64,000 nt of DNA from positions 62,001 through 126,000 of the forward strand of contig NZ_NUZU01000004.1 of assembly GCF_002567005.1 (NCBI RefSeq), given 5' to 3'. The position numbers were made by a program, and so were the translations under genes. The DNA is from Bacillus sp. AFS073361 (lineage in GTDB: Bacteria; Bacillota; Bacilli; Bacillales; Cytobacillaceae). Below are positions 8,634-17,140 of the stretch, piece after piece. Position 1 is the stretch's first letter. Each line of letters starts with the position of its first letter. The notes under the pieces are model-generated. The model searched no databases. It was given only the letters and a program-made list of their open reading frames with translations, and had not been told where the DNA came from.

Positions 8634-9164
8634 TTAAGCTGGTTTGTAAGCTGGAGGCATATTCAACCATTCTCTTTTTCTCATTGTGCTTTTTAACTTT
8701 ATATCAAACGTTAGAACCTCGACTAAAAATCCCATCCACATTTTTCTTACATCCGCACGTATGGACATGGTTGCCGCAGTTGCACCAAAAGATGCCATGG
8801 AAGCAAATTTAATCGCCAGACCGTTACTTAATTCTTCACCCGTAAGTTTAACTCCTTCGGGAATATATTTAGAATCTGTAAATGGTTTGGGCTCCGAGAC
8901 CCGAGGTAACTTTATTCCATTTTCTCTCATAATTTGTTCGATGTGATGTGCCTGTTTTAAACAAAGCGATTCTGATTCCTTAAGCAGCTGTTTTAATTCA
9001 GTATCATCTGATATATTTAATCCAGCTTCCTCAAACGCTATTGAATCCATGACTGCGATATAGTACGTCCAAAAGTGTGATGCTTCAATTATGTTTAAGG
9101 GTAGCGGTTCCTCCTCGACTACTGTATTGACTATTCTCATGATGGTTTCAAGTAGATTATGCAT
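8634..9164 (-). CDS. DUF3231 family protein
   Basis: 176 residues from ATG 9164, chosen because a GGGGGTG box lies about 7 bases upstream; the frame is open to a GTG at 9200 with no ribosome site. Helical, no signal peptide. The C-terminal segment with FASMASFGATAATMSIRADV, KLKSTMRKREWL and a closing PPAYKP is typical of DUF3231, a Bacillus family of ferritin-like helical bundles of unknown function. Many members carry two copies of this bundle in over 300 residues; this is a single-copy version. It lies alone between terminators. Confidence 0.8.
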   Translation of the reverse strand: MHNLLETIMRIVNTVVEEEPLPLNIIEASHFWTYYIAVMDSIAFEEAGLNISDDTELKQLLKESESLCLKQAHHIEQIMRENGIKLPRVSEPKPFTDSKYIPEGVKLTGEELSNGLAIKFASMASFGATAATMSIRADVRKMWMGFLVEVLTFDIKLKSTMRKREWLNMPPAYKPA

Positions 9165-9581
9165 ATCTACACCCCCTACCATAATCATGGTCCAAATCAC
9201 CTAAAAAAATAACTACTAATAGCAAGTTTTCATGAAATATTCGAATTTGACTGACATATTTTTGAGATCTAAAGTTTTCATCAAATTCTCTCGTGACAAG
9301 CGTGTATTGTTTCGGTAGTATTCGTTTTTTTTTGCGTTATCACGAAAAATGTTTTTCGTTTACCAATCTGTACCTAACGAGCTAATATATAGCAGAAGGA
9401 CTTTAGTACTAGGGATCAATTAACACTGCTAAGTGAAAGGTATAAACGTTCATATAGCCTGATAGGGATTTATTTAAATGATAACTCAAAAACGTAAAAC
9501 GAAAGGCCTCTGTCGAAATGACAAAGTCAATCCATTACGATCAAAATTCAATTATGATCAACAACAAAGGGGAAGATACAG
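9165..9581. other. Gene-free spacer between DUF3231 gene and small membrane protein
   Basis: Divergent spacer serving the minus-strand DUF3231 gene and the plus-strand small gene at 9582. No structured RNA or repeat recognised. Confidence 0.5.
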
Positions 9582-9716
9582 ATGTCAAAATATTGGCTAA
9601 CGCCTGAAGAAGCAATGAGCAAAAAAAAGAGGAACAAACTTTTACTTAATGTTTCCCTTATCATTGGCACCATTGTGCTTAGTGCTTTGTTTACATTTTT
9701 AGCCAACAACATATAG
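9582..9716 (+). CDS. Small single-pass membrane protein (44 aa)
   Basis: ATG 9582 follows AAGGGGAAG at normal spacing. The peptide starts MSKYWLTPEEAM, then a basic patch KKKRNK and one hydrophobic helix of about 20 residues near the C-terminus, so the N-terminus is predicted in the cytoplasm. No family recognised. A strong hairpin terminator follows 90 bp downstream, which supports it being a real transcription unit. Confidence 0.6.
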   Translation: MSKYWLTPEEAMSKKKRNKLLLNVSLIIGTIVLSALFTFLANNI

Positions 9717-9806
9717 TGGTTCAAGATAGGGTAAATGATCCGGAGATTTGATCAAATGAGGGAGATTCAAAATGTATTAAAGACCCAGCTAGAATTAAAC
9801 TGGCAA

Positions 9807-9846
9807 AAGCAACTGATTGGAAATATTCCAATCAGTTGCTTCTTTA
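9807..9846. terminator. Bidirectional terminator between small gene and kinase
   Basis: Near-perfect AAGCAACTGATTGGAA / TTCCAATCAGTTGCTT stem with a tiny loop, then TCTTT on the plus strand. It lies between two convergent genes. Confidence 0.8.
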
Positions 9847-9906
9847 AATTCAAAATTAGCTTTGATTTCTTGCAACCCATCTGAAATTAACTTATTGGGT
9901 TAATAA

Positions 9907-12003
9907 TTAACTAATAATCGGCATCGAATCACTCGACCTTACAGGAATGGTTACAAAAACTTGAAGCCCTTCTCCTTTTGTGGACGAAAACTTAATGTCT
10001 CCCTCTAAACTCCTTACTCGTTCCTTTATTCCAAATAAGCCCATGTGGTTATGATGCGAAACTTTCGTAACATCACCAAAACCGATTCCATTATCCTCAT
10101 AGCGTATCTCAACTTTTTCTGTGTCACTTAACAACGCGATGTCTACTCTTGTAGCTTGCGAATGTTTCGTTGCATTATTTAAGAGTTCTTGCACGATACG
10201 ATAAATACCTAGTTCTTGCTCATCATTTAGTACAGCCTGAAATTGACTAGCGTGGAAATAGACTTCATAATCCGATCGTGCCCCAATATCTCTAGTCAAA
10301 CCTTTTAAAGAATTAAAAAGACCTAACCGTTTAATGAAGGGTGGACGTAATTGATTACAGGTTGCGCGGATTTGTTCCATTACATTTTTCATCCCTTGAC
10401 GGATTTGCTCGAGCTCTTCGCGAATCCCTGCTGGTATAGAAGCTTCTACACAATAAGGTTCCATTTTACGGTACCAAATAATCTGTTCTTGAAGGGCAGA
10501 ATCGTGCAAATCAATCGCCAAACGTATTCGTTCCCGCTCTGAGATTTGAAAGAGTAATCGTAAAAGCCAGGTCGGAGCCTGTTTAACATGTGCCAGCTGT
10601 TCCAGTTCTTTCGTAAGGTCTTCAATTCGGTAGAGATTCTCATACCAAACGCTAACATAACGAGTGATCGTTTCAAGCCAGACTTTTTTTGGAAAAATTG
10701 TGATGAGATCTGGCCTATTTCCGATCCATAACCAAATGGTGGTTTGATTTCTTTCACCCATTTTAATTAGTGTTCCTTGTGAGATCACAATAAGCTCGCC
10801 GATACCCGTTTCAGAATCCAATGATGAACTCAGGGTCTCTTGAGATACATTACAATTGCCCTTTTTCAACTTAATATCCTGAGCCGCTTCCAGGATACCC
10901 ACGGAAGAGTGATGAATAACATCTTCCATTACCTTAATCAGATGCTCTTCCATTTCTGATACTTTCATCATGTCAAATACATCGCGTGAAAAATGCTCCA
11001 AGCTTGTCTGAAGAAGCTGATGTAATTGTTCGCTGTTTTTTACGGCAATTTCTGCTTCTTTCCTTTTGGTGATATCGATCGTCACTCCATTTATTTGAAT
11101 AATATTGCCTTTATCATCGAATATTGGGTACCCACACTTGTAAAACCAGCGCATTTTGCCAGATCGGTCTAATATACGGTATTCCCTTTTCGAAGATAAC
11201 CCCAGTAAGGCATCTTGATATATTTGCTCAGGGATATGTCTGTCCTCAGGTATAACGATCTCTCTTTGTAACATTGGTTGATCATAATACTCACTCGGCT
11301 TGTATCCCGATATTTTTTCAATCCCCTGTGAAACAAATATAATGTCATCTTGAAGACCCATTGCCCAAATAGCTACATCCACACTATCCATAATATTTTC
11401 CAGCTGCTCTTTCGTTCGCTTTAACTCTTCTTCAGCCTTTTTCCGATCCGTTATGTCCTTCCCGAAGACCTGAAATACTTGTTGTGTATTATCCATAACT
11501 GCAATTGTTGACATTTCAAAATCCCTAACTTCACCATCTAATCGAATGATCTTATATTCAATAGGCGCCAATTCACCGTACATCTCTACCTGCTGTTTTC
11601 GTTTTGCAACAACTTCATGAAATTGGGGATGGACAATATCCATTACAGACCTCCCTAGGAGCTCTTTTACATTACTTGCCGCCATTGCCGTAACAAAGGC
11701 ATGGTTGGAATAAATGATTTCTTCCCCATTATGAATAAAGATAGGTTCCGCGCTAAACTCAACCAAGCGTTGATAGCGGTTTTCTTTTTCATTCAACTGG
11801 TGAATGATTTTTCTAGCTTTCAGCAGCACCTGATATATTAAGAAAAACTCCACGATTGAAAGTCCCGTATCAAACAATTGTTCCAATGACCCATCGTCCT
11901 TATAACCGAAATATGTTAAAAGATAATCATCAAACGTATCAAGTATAGAGACAAGGATCATTAACAATATAATAACTTTTATCTTGGAAGCAAATAAACT
12001 CAT
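9907..12003 (-). CDS. Orphan PAS-domain sensor histidine kinase, ComP/NarX type
   Basis: 698 residues. Two hydrophobic segments near the N-terminus (about 8-32 and 42-62), then two PAS domains (about 75-190 and 200-320; the DITDRKKAEEE and DITKRKEAE linkers are typical). A spacer of about 150 residues precedes a HisKA_3 dimerisation domain with ERIRLAIDLHDSALQEQ (phosphoacceptor His in DLHDS) and an HATPase domain (NNATKHS, EDNGIGFG, MGLFGIKERV). The DLHDSALQ motif is close to ComP and other NarL-partner kinases. ATG 12003 follows AAGGAGAG. No response regulator gene is adjacent, so its partner is encoded elsewhere. Signal unknown. Confidence 0.88.
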   Translation of the reverse strand: MSLFASKIKVIILLMILVSILDTFDDYLLTYFGYKDDGSLEQLFDTGLSIVEFFLIYQVLLKARKIIHQLNEKENRYQRLVEFSAEPIFIHNGEEIIYSNHAFVTAMAASNVKELLGRSVMDIVHPQFHEVVAKRKQQVEMYGELAPIEYKIIRLDGEVRDFEMSTIAVMDNTQQVFQVFGKDITDRKKAEEELKRTKEQLENIMDSVDVAIWAMGLQDDIIFVSQGIEKISGYKPSEYYDQPMLQREIVIPEDRHIPEQIYQDALLGLSSKREYRILDRSGKMRWFYKCGYPIFDDKGNIIQINGVTIDITKRKEAEIAVKNSEQLHQLLQTSLEHFSRDVFDMMKVSEMEEHLIKVMEDVIHHSSVGILEAAQDIKLKKGNCNVSQETLSSSLDSETGIGELIVISQGTLIKMGERNQTTIWLWIGNRPDLITIFPKKVWLETITRYVSVWYENLYRIEDLTKELEQLAHVKQAPTWLLRLLFQISERERIRLAIDLHDSALQEQIIWYRKMEPYCVEASIPAGIREELEQIRQGMKNVMEQIRATCNQLRPPFIKRLGLFNSLKGLTRDIGARSDYEVYFHASQFQAVLNDEQELGIYRIVQELLNNATKHSQATRVDIALLSDTEKVEIRYEDNGIGFGDVTKVSHHNHMGLFGIKERVRSLEGDIKFSSTKGEGLQVFVTIPVRSSDSMPIIS

Positions 12004-12196
12004 TTATTACTCTCCTTTCAGTAACCAGCCGAAATGGCGATAAACATTATGAATTTTACTATTTTAAAATGGCCACTTTTTTACTCTTATCCTTTCCTAA
12101 ATTATCATACCAATCGAGGCAGATGCGGTAAAAGCTATAAACCAAACCTTAAGAACCGTCCCCAGTTTATCCGATATGAAATAATCTATTTTACTT

Positions 12197-12227
12197 CAAA
12201 AAAAGAGCTGTCCACAAAAAGGACAGC
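12197..12227 (-). terminator. Terminator hairpin right of the kinase
   Basis: GCTGTCC / GGACAGC stem, 7-base loop, then TCTTTTTTT on the minus strand. The only candidate gene it would serve is the PhnB-like pseudogene, suggesting that it once terminated that gene. Confidence 0.75.
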
Positions 12228-12341
12228 CAAGACAATATTACTATGAGAGAAAATGTAACTTTTGGGAGTTACCCGTTACATTAGTAGTATCGGATACTAC
12301 CTGAAAAAGTTTAGCTCTTTTTTAAAAATATTATTTTACTT

Positions 12342-12516
12342 TTACATATAACTCTTTACTTTTATTTCCTGCATGACAGTGCCTTCTGGTCCAGCTTCAT
12401 TAGCCCCATATCTTATAATGTTTTAATTCGAGAATCCTCAAAGATGGAAATATAAAAATTCATCGCTTCTTCTGCATTGCTATCTTGGAACATTAAAAAC
12501 GGTGTTATTTTTCCAC
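12342..12516 (-). pseudogene. PhnB-like VOC-family protein remnant, frameshifted and truncated
   Basis: From GTG 12516 (AGAGGATA upstream) the frame reads [20 protein letters not shown] then [10 protein letters not shown] and stops. Another frame continues RYGANEAGPEGTVMQ. Together these match the start of PhnB-like (3-demethylubiquinone methyltransferase-like) proteins, which run to about 140-160 residues. Only about 58 codons remain; the rest is gone. Not in the usual gene calls because each piece is short. Confidence 0.75.
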
Positions 12517-12596
12517 TTATATCCTCTTCATTTATGTACTAAATTAATTATAATTGATTTTCTCGTGGAACTAAACGCTCCCTTTGAAAAGAGTAA

Positions 12597-12795
12597 CCAG
12601 CAAGTAAAATAAACGGAGAGATTCAGTAAATGTAGAATGGAGCTCGTTACAAGGTAAATAAGGGAAGGTTTTCCGATTATGCAAGGTAAAACTCCCTCAT
12701 TTTCACACTTTTCAAGTCAATAGGCGGAATCGCTCCTTCTATTTTAGTTATTTTTAAGGATAATTTCTAATTAAGCGAAAGTTCTCCGTCTATTG
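12597..12795 (+). repeat. Palindrome-array repeat, copy 1 (four units)
   Basis: Four short inverted repeats centred near 12620, 12669, 12731 and 12782 (spacing about 49, 62, 51). The general unit is TAAGCGGAAATTTCCGCTTA with variants. A conserved AATGGAGCTCGTT segment lies between units 1 and 2 and a CCCTCATTTTCAC segment between 2 and 3. Homologous to copies at 13.2, 14.7, 28.2, 57.9 and 62.6 kb. Confidence 0.8.
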
Positions 12796-12847
12796 ATCAT
12801 TCGGGTGCTTAACCTGTCCTGTACCCTAACTGATTACAGCGGGCTGA

Positions 12848-12881
12848 GAAAATCCCCTCCACATAACGCGAAGGGGATTTA
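12848..12881 (-). terminator. Terminator of small Gln-rich protein gene
   Basis: Minus-strand AATCCCCTTC / GAGGGGATT hairpin followed by TTC and a weak T-run, 35 bp after the stop at 12915. Confidence 0.75.
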
Positions 12882-12914
12882 TTGGATCTGTGAGGTTCTT
12901 TCTTTAGAAAAAGT

Positions 12915-13112
12915 TTAAAATGCTTTATTGGGTTCGTATGTAGGCTGCTGATTTTCTGCCTGGTATTGTTGACTTTTCACTAAACCTTCTTGTACATTTT
13001 CATCTATTGAAAATTCTGTATCACCTTTATTAAATTGGTTGGCTTGATTTTGAACTGCAATTACTTTCTGTTGTTCACCTTTTACTCCATTCGAATTTCT
13101 TTCCTTTTCCAT
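12915..13112 (-). CDS. Small hydrophilic Gln/Asn-rich protein (65 aa)
   Basis: ATG 13112 follows AAAGGAGAG at 8 bases, which decides the start over an upstream in-frame opening at 13157. The protein starts MEKERNSNGVKGEQQ, is rich in Gln, Asn and Glu, has no hydrophobic segment and no Cys, and includes a DTEFSIDENVQEG stretch that faintly recalls TEF(A/S)xETN in gamma-type small acid-soluble spore proteins. The similarity is too weak to name it. It has its own ribosome site and terminator, so a real gene is likely. Confidence 0.55.
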   Translation of the reverse strand: MEKERNSNGVKGEQQKVIAVQNQANQFNKGDTEFSIDENVQEGLVKSQQYQAENQQPTYEPNKAF

Positions 13113-13239
13113 TATGCTTCTCTCCTTTGTCATAAACATAAGGTTATTGATATCCAAAGGCAGAATAATTATTCATTTATTAGTAAAAAGCCGTCTCTTC
13201 ATAGGAAGCGTGACAGCGAAAATTATGAGGAGTAACCAG

Positions 13240-13350
13240 GGAAAGTAAAATAAGATGAGAATTTCCAGTTAGATGCAGAATGGAGCTCGTTTAGGGGGTA
13301 ATTAAGGGAAGGTTTTCCGACTATCCCAAGTAAAATCCCCCATTTTCACA
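13240..13350 (+). repeat. Palindrome-array repeat, copy 2 (two units, truncated)
   Basis: Units centred near 13260 and 13313 with the AATGGAGCTCGTT segment between them. Homology to copy 1 ends in the left arm of unit 3, at the junction with the AEC-transporter remnant. Confidence 0.75.
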
Positions 13351-13354
13351 CGTT

Positions 13355-13956
13355 TCAAGCCAATTGAACAGTCCTCCCTGTCCAAAATATTTTTTGAGAT
13401 TGCAGTTCCCGTTTGGAGGTTGTCACATTCACCATCTGTACCCCTAAAAAGGCCTTGACAACTGGCGAGTAGGCTTCTACAATCATGGCCACCCCTTTGG
13501 CCATTCCATCGGGCAAGGAAAGACTAAAACTACGAAACACTAAGACTAGCAATGCAGCATAAATGGCTGGAAGAGAAAACACGGCTTTAATGGCATTTTT
13601 TATTGAAAAATGCGAGCGTGCCGATAAGTAAATTCCAATTGTATTAACAATGACCATTTGGATGATCACATACACAGACGCCTTATCCAGCCCCAGTCTT
13701 CCGAACGCAAGCAAAACAAGTGGAAGCCCACAATTGAAACAGTTAGTCAAGGAAGAAATCAGTGTTAAACCGGAAATTCATTCGCCGGAAATTTAAAGAG
13801 TTTCCCAATCCCGTTAGCAGGCAGCCACAACAGGACAAGATTAAGCAGTGAAAACGCGATCACAGGAATAGAAAGTGGAACAATCACTTGAAAAAGGGTT
13901 GCCATAATAGTTTGAATCATGTAACCAAACTTCCTCTCTACTCTATTTCTAATCAT
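13355..13956 (-). pseudogene. Auxin-efflux-carrier (AEC) family transporter, broken
   Basis: Two minus-strand frames carry pieces of an AEC permease. The first (13956-13765) starts with a hydrophobic LFQVIVPLSIPVIAF segment and a LFKFPANEF loop. The second (13750-13355) has NCGLPLVLLAFGRLGLD, VIVNTIGIYLSARSHFS, LPAIYAALLVLV and a late AYSPVVKAFLGVQMV, all typical of this family. An intact gene would have about 300 codons; here about 195 remain, with a frameshift near 13760 and loss of the middle helices. The C-terminus also appears cut at the palindrome repeat. Confidence 0.8.
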
Positions 13957-14117
13957 TTATAAAAGTGGTTGAGATAATTGTACAATATTTCCCTCCCATT
14001 TATTAGAAAATTCATTTCAATGAAGAATACATGGTGCACTAATAGATCCTCCTTCAGCGATGACTAAACACGGGGTTCAGTGACAACCATCGACCATCTC
14101 CCACAAGTTTCCCTTCT

Positions 14118-14133
14118 AATCAAACGTTTGATT
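14118..14133. promoter_or_regulatory. Perfect 16-bp palindrome, operator-like
   Basis: AATCAAACGTTTGATT is a perfect inverted repeat. Four related CAAACGTTTG-type sites occur in the two homologous non-coding blocks at 14.3 and 29.6 kb. It lies upstream of the broken AEC gene. Such CG-centred palindromes are typical of LacI- or TetR-family operators; the regulator is unknown. Confidence 0.6.
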
Positions 14134-14249
14134 AGTTTCCCTGTAGCCATTGATAGATCTTACTTAGTCCTCCACTATGAAAAAGTAAATTGTTGAAACA
14201 TGTCCGAAAAATAAGAGAAAGATGTCGTTTATGCCATTATCGTCACCTT

Positions 14250-14560
14250 CCGACACCCTATCGACAAAATAACATATAGGCTATACTATTCAAACGTTTG
14301 GTTAAAACTTCTGCAAGTACTAATATATATGAATTCCGACTACAAACTGGATAAGAAGAATGTCGATTTATTTCGCAGGAAATATCCCATCTTTCAACAA
14401 AATCAGATCGGTTTCTCGTAAACTTACATTATTCTATTAATCTCCCACAATTTCGAAACTATACAAACGTTTAATTAAAGTTACTTCAACCCGGACTATT
14501 CCTAAATTCCCCACTCTATATACCTGAGAAAAATGTCAAAAAAGCGGCTAGTATAACTGT
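14250..14560. repeat. Non-coding block A, homologous to 29550-29855
   Basis: About 310 bp with no credible gene. It shares with block B, in the same order, CGACACCC, TATACTA before a CAAACGT palindrome, CTGCAAG, CGCAGGAAATAT, ACAAAATCAGATC, ATTATTCTATTAA and TTTCGAAACTA before a second CAAACGTTT palindrome. The two palindromes start near 14288 and 14462. Upstream of the AEC remnant. Confidence 0.75.
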
Positions 14561-14645
14561 AAAATAAGCTGCGCAATTCGTGACTGGCATAAATATAAAA
14601 TAAGTGCCGTTCTCTGCAACAACTCTTCACTCTTTTAAATAAGGC

Positions 14646-14682
14646 AACCCTACACCTACCCAAATCTGGGCAGGTGTAGGGT
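14646..14682. other. Strong orphan hairpin
   Basis: ACCCTACACCTACCC / GGGCAGGTGTAGGGT, a stem of about 15 bp with one mismatch and a 6-base loop, in a region with no intact gene on either side. Terminator-like but without a clear T-run. Confidence 0.6.
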
Positions 14683-14706
14683 TGTCCAAATATATAGTAT
14701 TTACCG

Positions 14707-14905
14707 AAAGTAAAATAAGCGGAGGTTTTCCTTTTATTTATAAAATGGAGCTCGTTTGGGGTTAAATAAGAGGAGGTTTTCCGCTAATGTAGTGAAAAAT
14801 CCCCCTTTTTCACGTTTTTGTGGTTCATAGGCGGAATTTCTCCCTCTATTTAAGCGAGTTTTATTGATAATTAAGCGGAATTCCTTCCCCTATTCATAAG
14901 ATTGG
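14707..14905 (+). repeat. Palindrome-array repeat, copy 3 (four units)
   Basis: Units centred near 14726, 14777, 14838 and 14882; the last spacing is about 7 bp shorter than in other copies. Same internal AATGGAGCTCGTTT and AATCCCCC segments as copies 1 and 2 and same orientation. Confidence 0.8.
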
Positions 14906-14989
14906 GTACTTAACCTGATTCCCCAACTTTTTGAGATTTGCATATGGAAGCCCCACATGCCCCACAAATTGCACTGACTGACCCAAAAT

Positions 14990-15022
14990 CAGAAAACCAC
15001 CCTTTGCATCGAAAGGGTGGTT
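14990..15022 (-). terminator. Terminator of the S9 peptidase gene
   Basis: Minus-strand AACCACCCTTT / AAAGGGTGGTT stem with a 6-base loop followed by TTCTGATTTT, directly after the stop. Confidence 0.85.
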
Positions 15023-15027
15023 CCAAG

Positions 15028-17013
15028 TTACATATGTCCTTCAAACCAATCCACAATGTAGTTCAACCGCTCTCTACGAAGGTTTGGTTTTCCACTTCGG
15101 GATAGTTCATGATTTTCTTCCGGGAACCGCACAAATTTGGTTTCTTTGCCAAGTCGTTTCAGGGCAATGAATAATTGCTCCGCCTGTTCGATGGGACACC
15201 GGTAATCTTTTTCACTGTGAAGAATCAATAACGGTGTGTCTACATTTTTAATATAGGCAAGCGGTGACTGCTTCCAGAGAGCCTCCACGTCACTTAAATC
15301 AGTGCCTAATTGCCACTCTGAAAAATAGTAGCCAATATCACTCACACCATAAAAACTAATCCAGTTCGAAATGGAACGTTGGGTGACAGCTGCTTTGAAT
15401 CGATTCGTATGGCCGACAATCCAATTCGTCATAAAGCCGCCATAGCTTCCGCCCGTTACGCCCAGACGGGTTTCATCAATGAAATCATACTGGTCTAAAA
15501 CATAATCAACTGCCAGCATGATATCCTGATAGTCGTTCCCGCCGTAATCGCCGCGAACGGCATTGACAAATTCCTGGCCATAACCATGACTGCCCCGCGG
15601 ATTCACATACAATACGGCATAGCCTTTTCCTGCTAAAATTTGAAACTCATTCATATACGTATTTCCATACATGGCATGCGGACCGCCGTGAATTTCAAGG
15701 ATTAAAGGATATCTTTTCCCCTCTTCAAAGTGGACTGGCTTCATCAGCCATCCTTGAACATCCCAGCCATTTGCCCCTTTATATTCGAACATTTCAGGTT
15801 TAGATAGAAGTAACTCGTTTAGAGCCCGTTCATTAACAATGGTCAACTTCTCAATCTTTCCCTCATCATTCAGCGGTAACAAGTATAGATCACCGATCTC
15901 CTCCGGCTTACTAATAGCCACTAGTGCCTTTTGCGATTCCGAATGAATGGATAGCCCATACACATGTTGCTCTCCCACATAAACGGGACGAATCTCACCG
16001 CTGATATCCCCGAAATAAATATTGGTACTTCCATGGTCCGTTCCGATAAAATAAAATCCCTTGCTATCACTTGTCCATAATAAACCAGGAGAAACCGCAC
16101 CTTGATGGAAATCTCCTACCATATAATCACCGGTGAGGCCTTTCCACTCTGGTGTCAGGCACCCGAGCGTCGACGTTGCGATTTCATAAAGCCAAATCTT
16201 TGGATGGGTCGCATTTTCAAATTCCCGCTCGTGGCCAAACATGGCCAGATACTTCCCGTCCGGGGACCAGGATGCGTTTCCAAAATAGCCCGTTCCATCA
16301 GTCACAGCCTTTAATTCTTTACGATCAATATCTACTATATAAACATCCTCGTTAAACGATAAATCATTTTCTTCCGCCTGGTCTGTACCAACGGCCAGCA
16401 CCTTTCCATCCGGGGACCAGCCATAAAGGCTTACATCATAATGACCGGTTGTAAGTTGAGTTAATTCACCCGTCTCAACATTAACCAGAGCGATTTGTTT
16501 GTAATGCCCTCGCCAAAAACCTTCCCCATCGGATTTATATTTCATTTTTGATACTTCAAGCGGTACGAGCTTTTCCTGCTTTTTCTCTTCTTCCGTATCA
16601 AAAATCGTCTGATCAGAAGTTAACGAAGTCGTAAATGCCAATTGGGTTCCATCCGGGGACCATACAGGGCTGCTTGCCCCACTAGGCAAAAACGTCACCT
16701 GTCTTGCTTCTCCACCCTTCACATGTAACAGATAGAGTTGGTTTTTTCCGCTTCGATTGGAAACAAAGGCTATCTGCGACCCATCAGGGGACCATCTTGG
16801 TGAATGGTTTCTCCCTTTTCCAAACGTCCATTGGAAGGGCTGGCCACTGCTTTCAACTGACAGATAAAAAATATGGGCTTGGTACTCATCGGTTTCTTTC
16901 TCAATCGTGGTTTGAACATAAACAAACGATTGACCATCAGGAGAAAACTGAGGGTTTACTACTGATTTTAATTGGTATAAATCTTCTGCTACTACCCCTC
17001 TTTTTATTGCCAC
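15028..17013 (-). CDS. S9 family peptidase (prolyl oligopeptidase / acylaminoacyl-peptidase type)
   Basis: 661 residues from GTG 17013, set by AGGAGG 7 bases upstream; the frame extends to 17094 without a ribosome site. The first 380 residues form a beta-propeller with repeated FSPDG/WSPDG blades (PD40 type), which gates access to the active site. The C-terminal alpha/beta-hydrolase domain has the nucleophile in GGSYGGFMTN, Asp in HSEKDYRCP and His in PEENHELSRSG. It should cut short peptides in the cytoplasm. Last gene of the minus-strand peptide-use island, after the M20 gene and separated from it by an inverted repeat. Confidence 0.93.
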   Translation of the reverse strand: MAIKRGVVAEDLYQLKSVVNPQFSPDGQSFVYVQTTIEKETDEYQAHIFYLSVESSGQPFQWTFGKGRNHSPRWSPDGSQIAFVSNRSGKNQLYLLHVKGGEARQVTFLPSGASSPVWSPDGTQLAFTTSLTSDQTIFDTEEEKKQEKLVPLEVSKMKYKSDGEGFWRGHYKQIALVNVETGELTQLTTGHYDVSLYGWSPDGKVLAVGTDQAEENDLSFNEDVYIVDIDRKELKAVTDGTGYFGNASWSPDGKYLAMFGHEREFENATHPKIWLYEIATSTLGCLTPEWKGLTGDYMVGDFHQGAVSPGLLWTSDSKGFYFIGTDHGSTNIYFGDISGEIRPVYVGEQHVYGLSIHSESQKALVAISKPEEIGDLYLLPLNDEGKIEKLTIVNERALNELLLSKPEMFEYKGANGWDVQGWLMKPVHFEEGKRYPLILEIHGGPHAMYGNTYMNEFQILAGKGYAVLYVNPRGSHGYGQEFVNAVRGDYGGNDYQDIMLAVDYVLDQYDFIDETRLGVTGGSYGGFMTNWIVGHTNRFKAAVTQRSISNWISFYGVSDIGYYFSEWQLGTDLSDVEALWKQSPLAYIKNVDTPLLILHSEKDYRCPIEQAEQLFIALKRLGKETKFVRFPEENHELSRSGKPNLRRERLNYIVDWFEGHM

Positions 17014-17041
17014 AATTCTTCCTCCTATTCTATGAATGAAA

Positions 17042-17088
17042 AGCGCAAGTACCCTGGTCAGCGTCGTATGGCCCGGAGCGCTTGCGCT
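17042..17088. repeat. Inverted repeat between S9 and M20 genes
   Basis: AGCGCAAG / CTTGCGCT arms flank a GC-rich loop of about 30 bases. GC content is well above the surroundings. May act as a mobile-type intergenic palindrome or transcript-processing hairpin; no T-run. Confidence 0.6.
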
Positions 17089-17140
17089 AGACATGATACT
17101 AAGTTAATAAACTTATACTTTCTTATCTTTTAAAAAATAC

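Noticed and set aside
9907-12003. Naming the kinase comP
   Set aside because: The HisKA_3 motif is similar, but ComP has many more membrane helices and an adjacent comA, neither of which is seen.
12034-12246. Plus-strand 70-codon frame upstream of the kinase
   Set aside because: No ribosome site, biased translation, and it runs through a minus-strand terminator.
12915-13112. Calling the 65-aa Gln-rich protein a gamma-type SASP
   Set aside because: Only a short TEFS stretch is similar; the repeats and composition of SspE-type proteins are not present.
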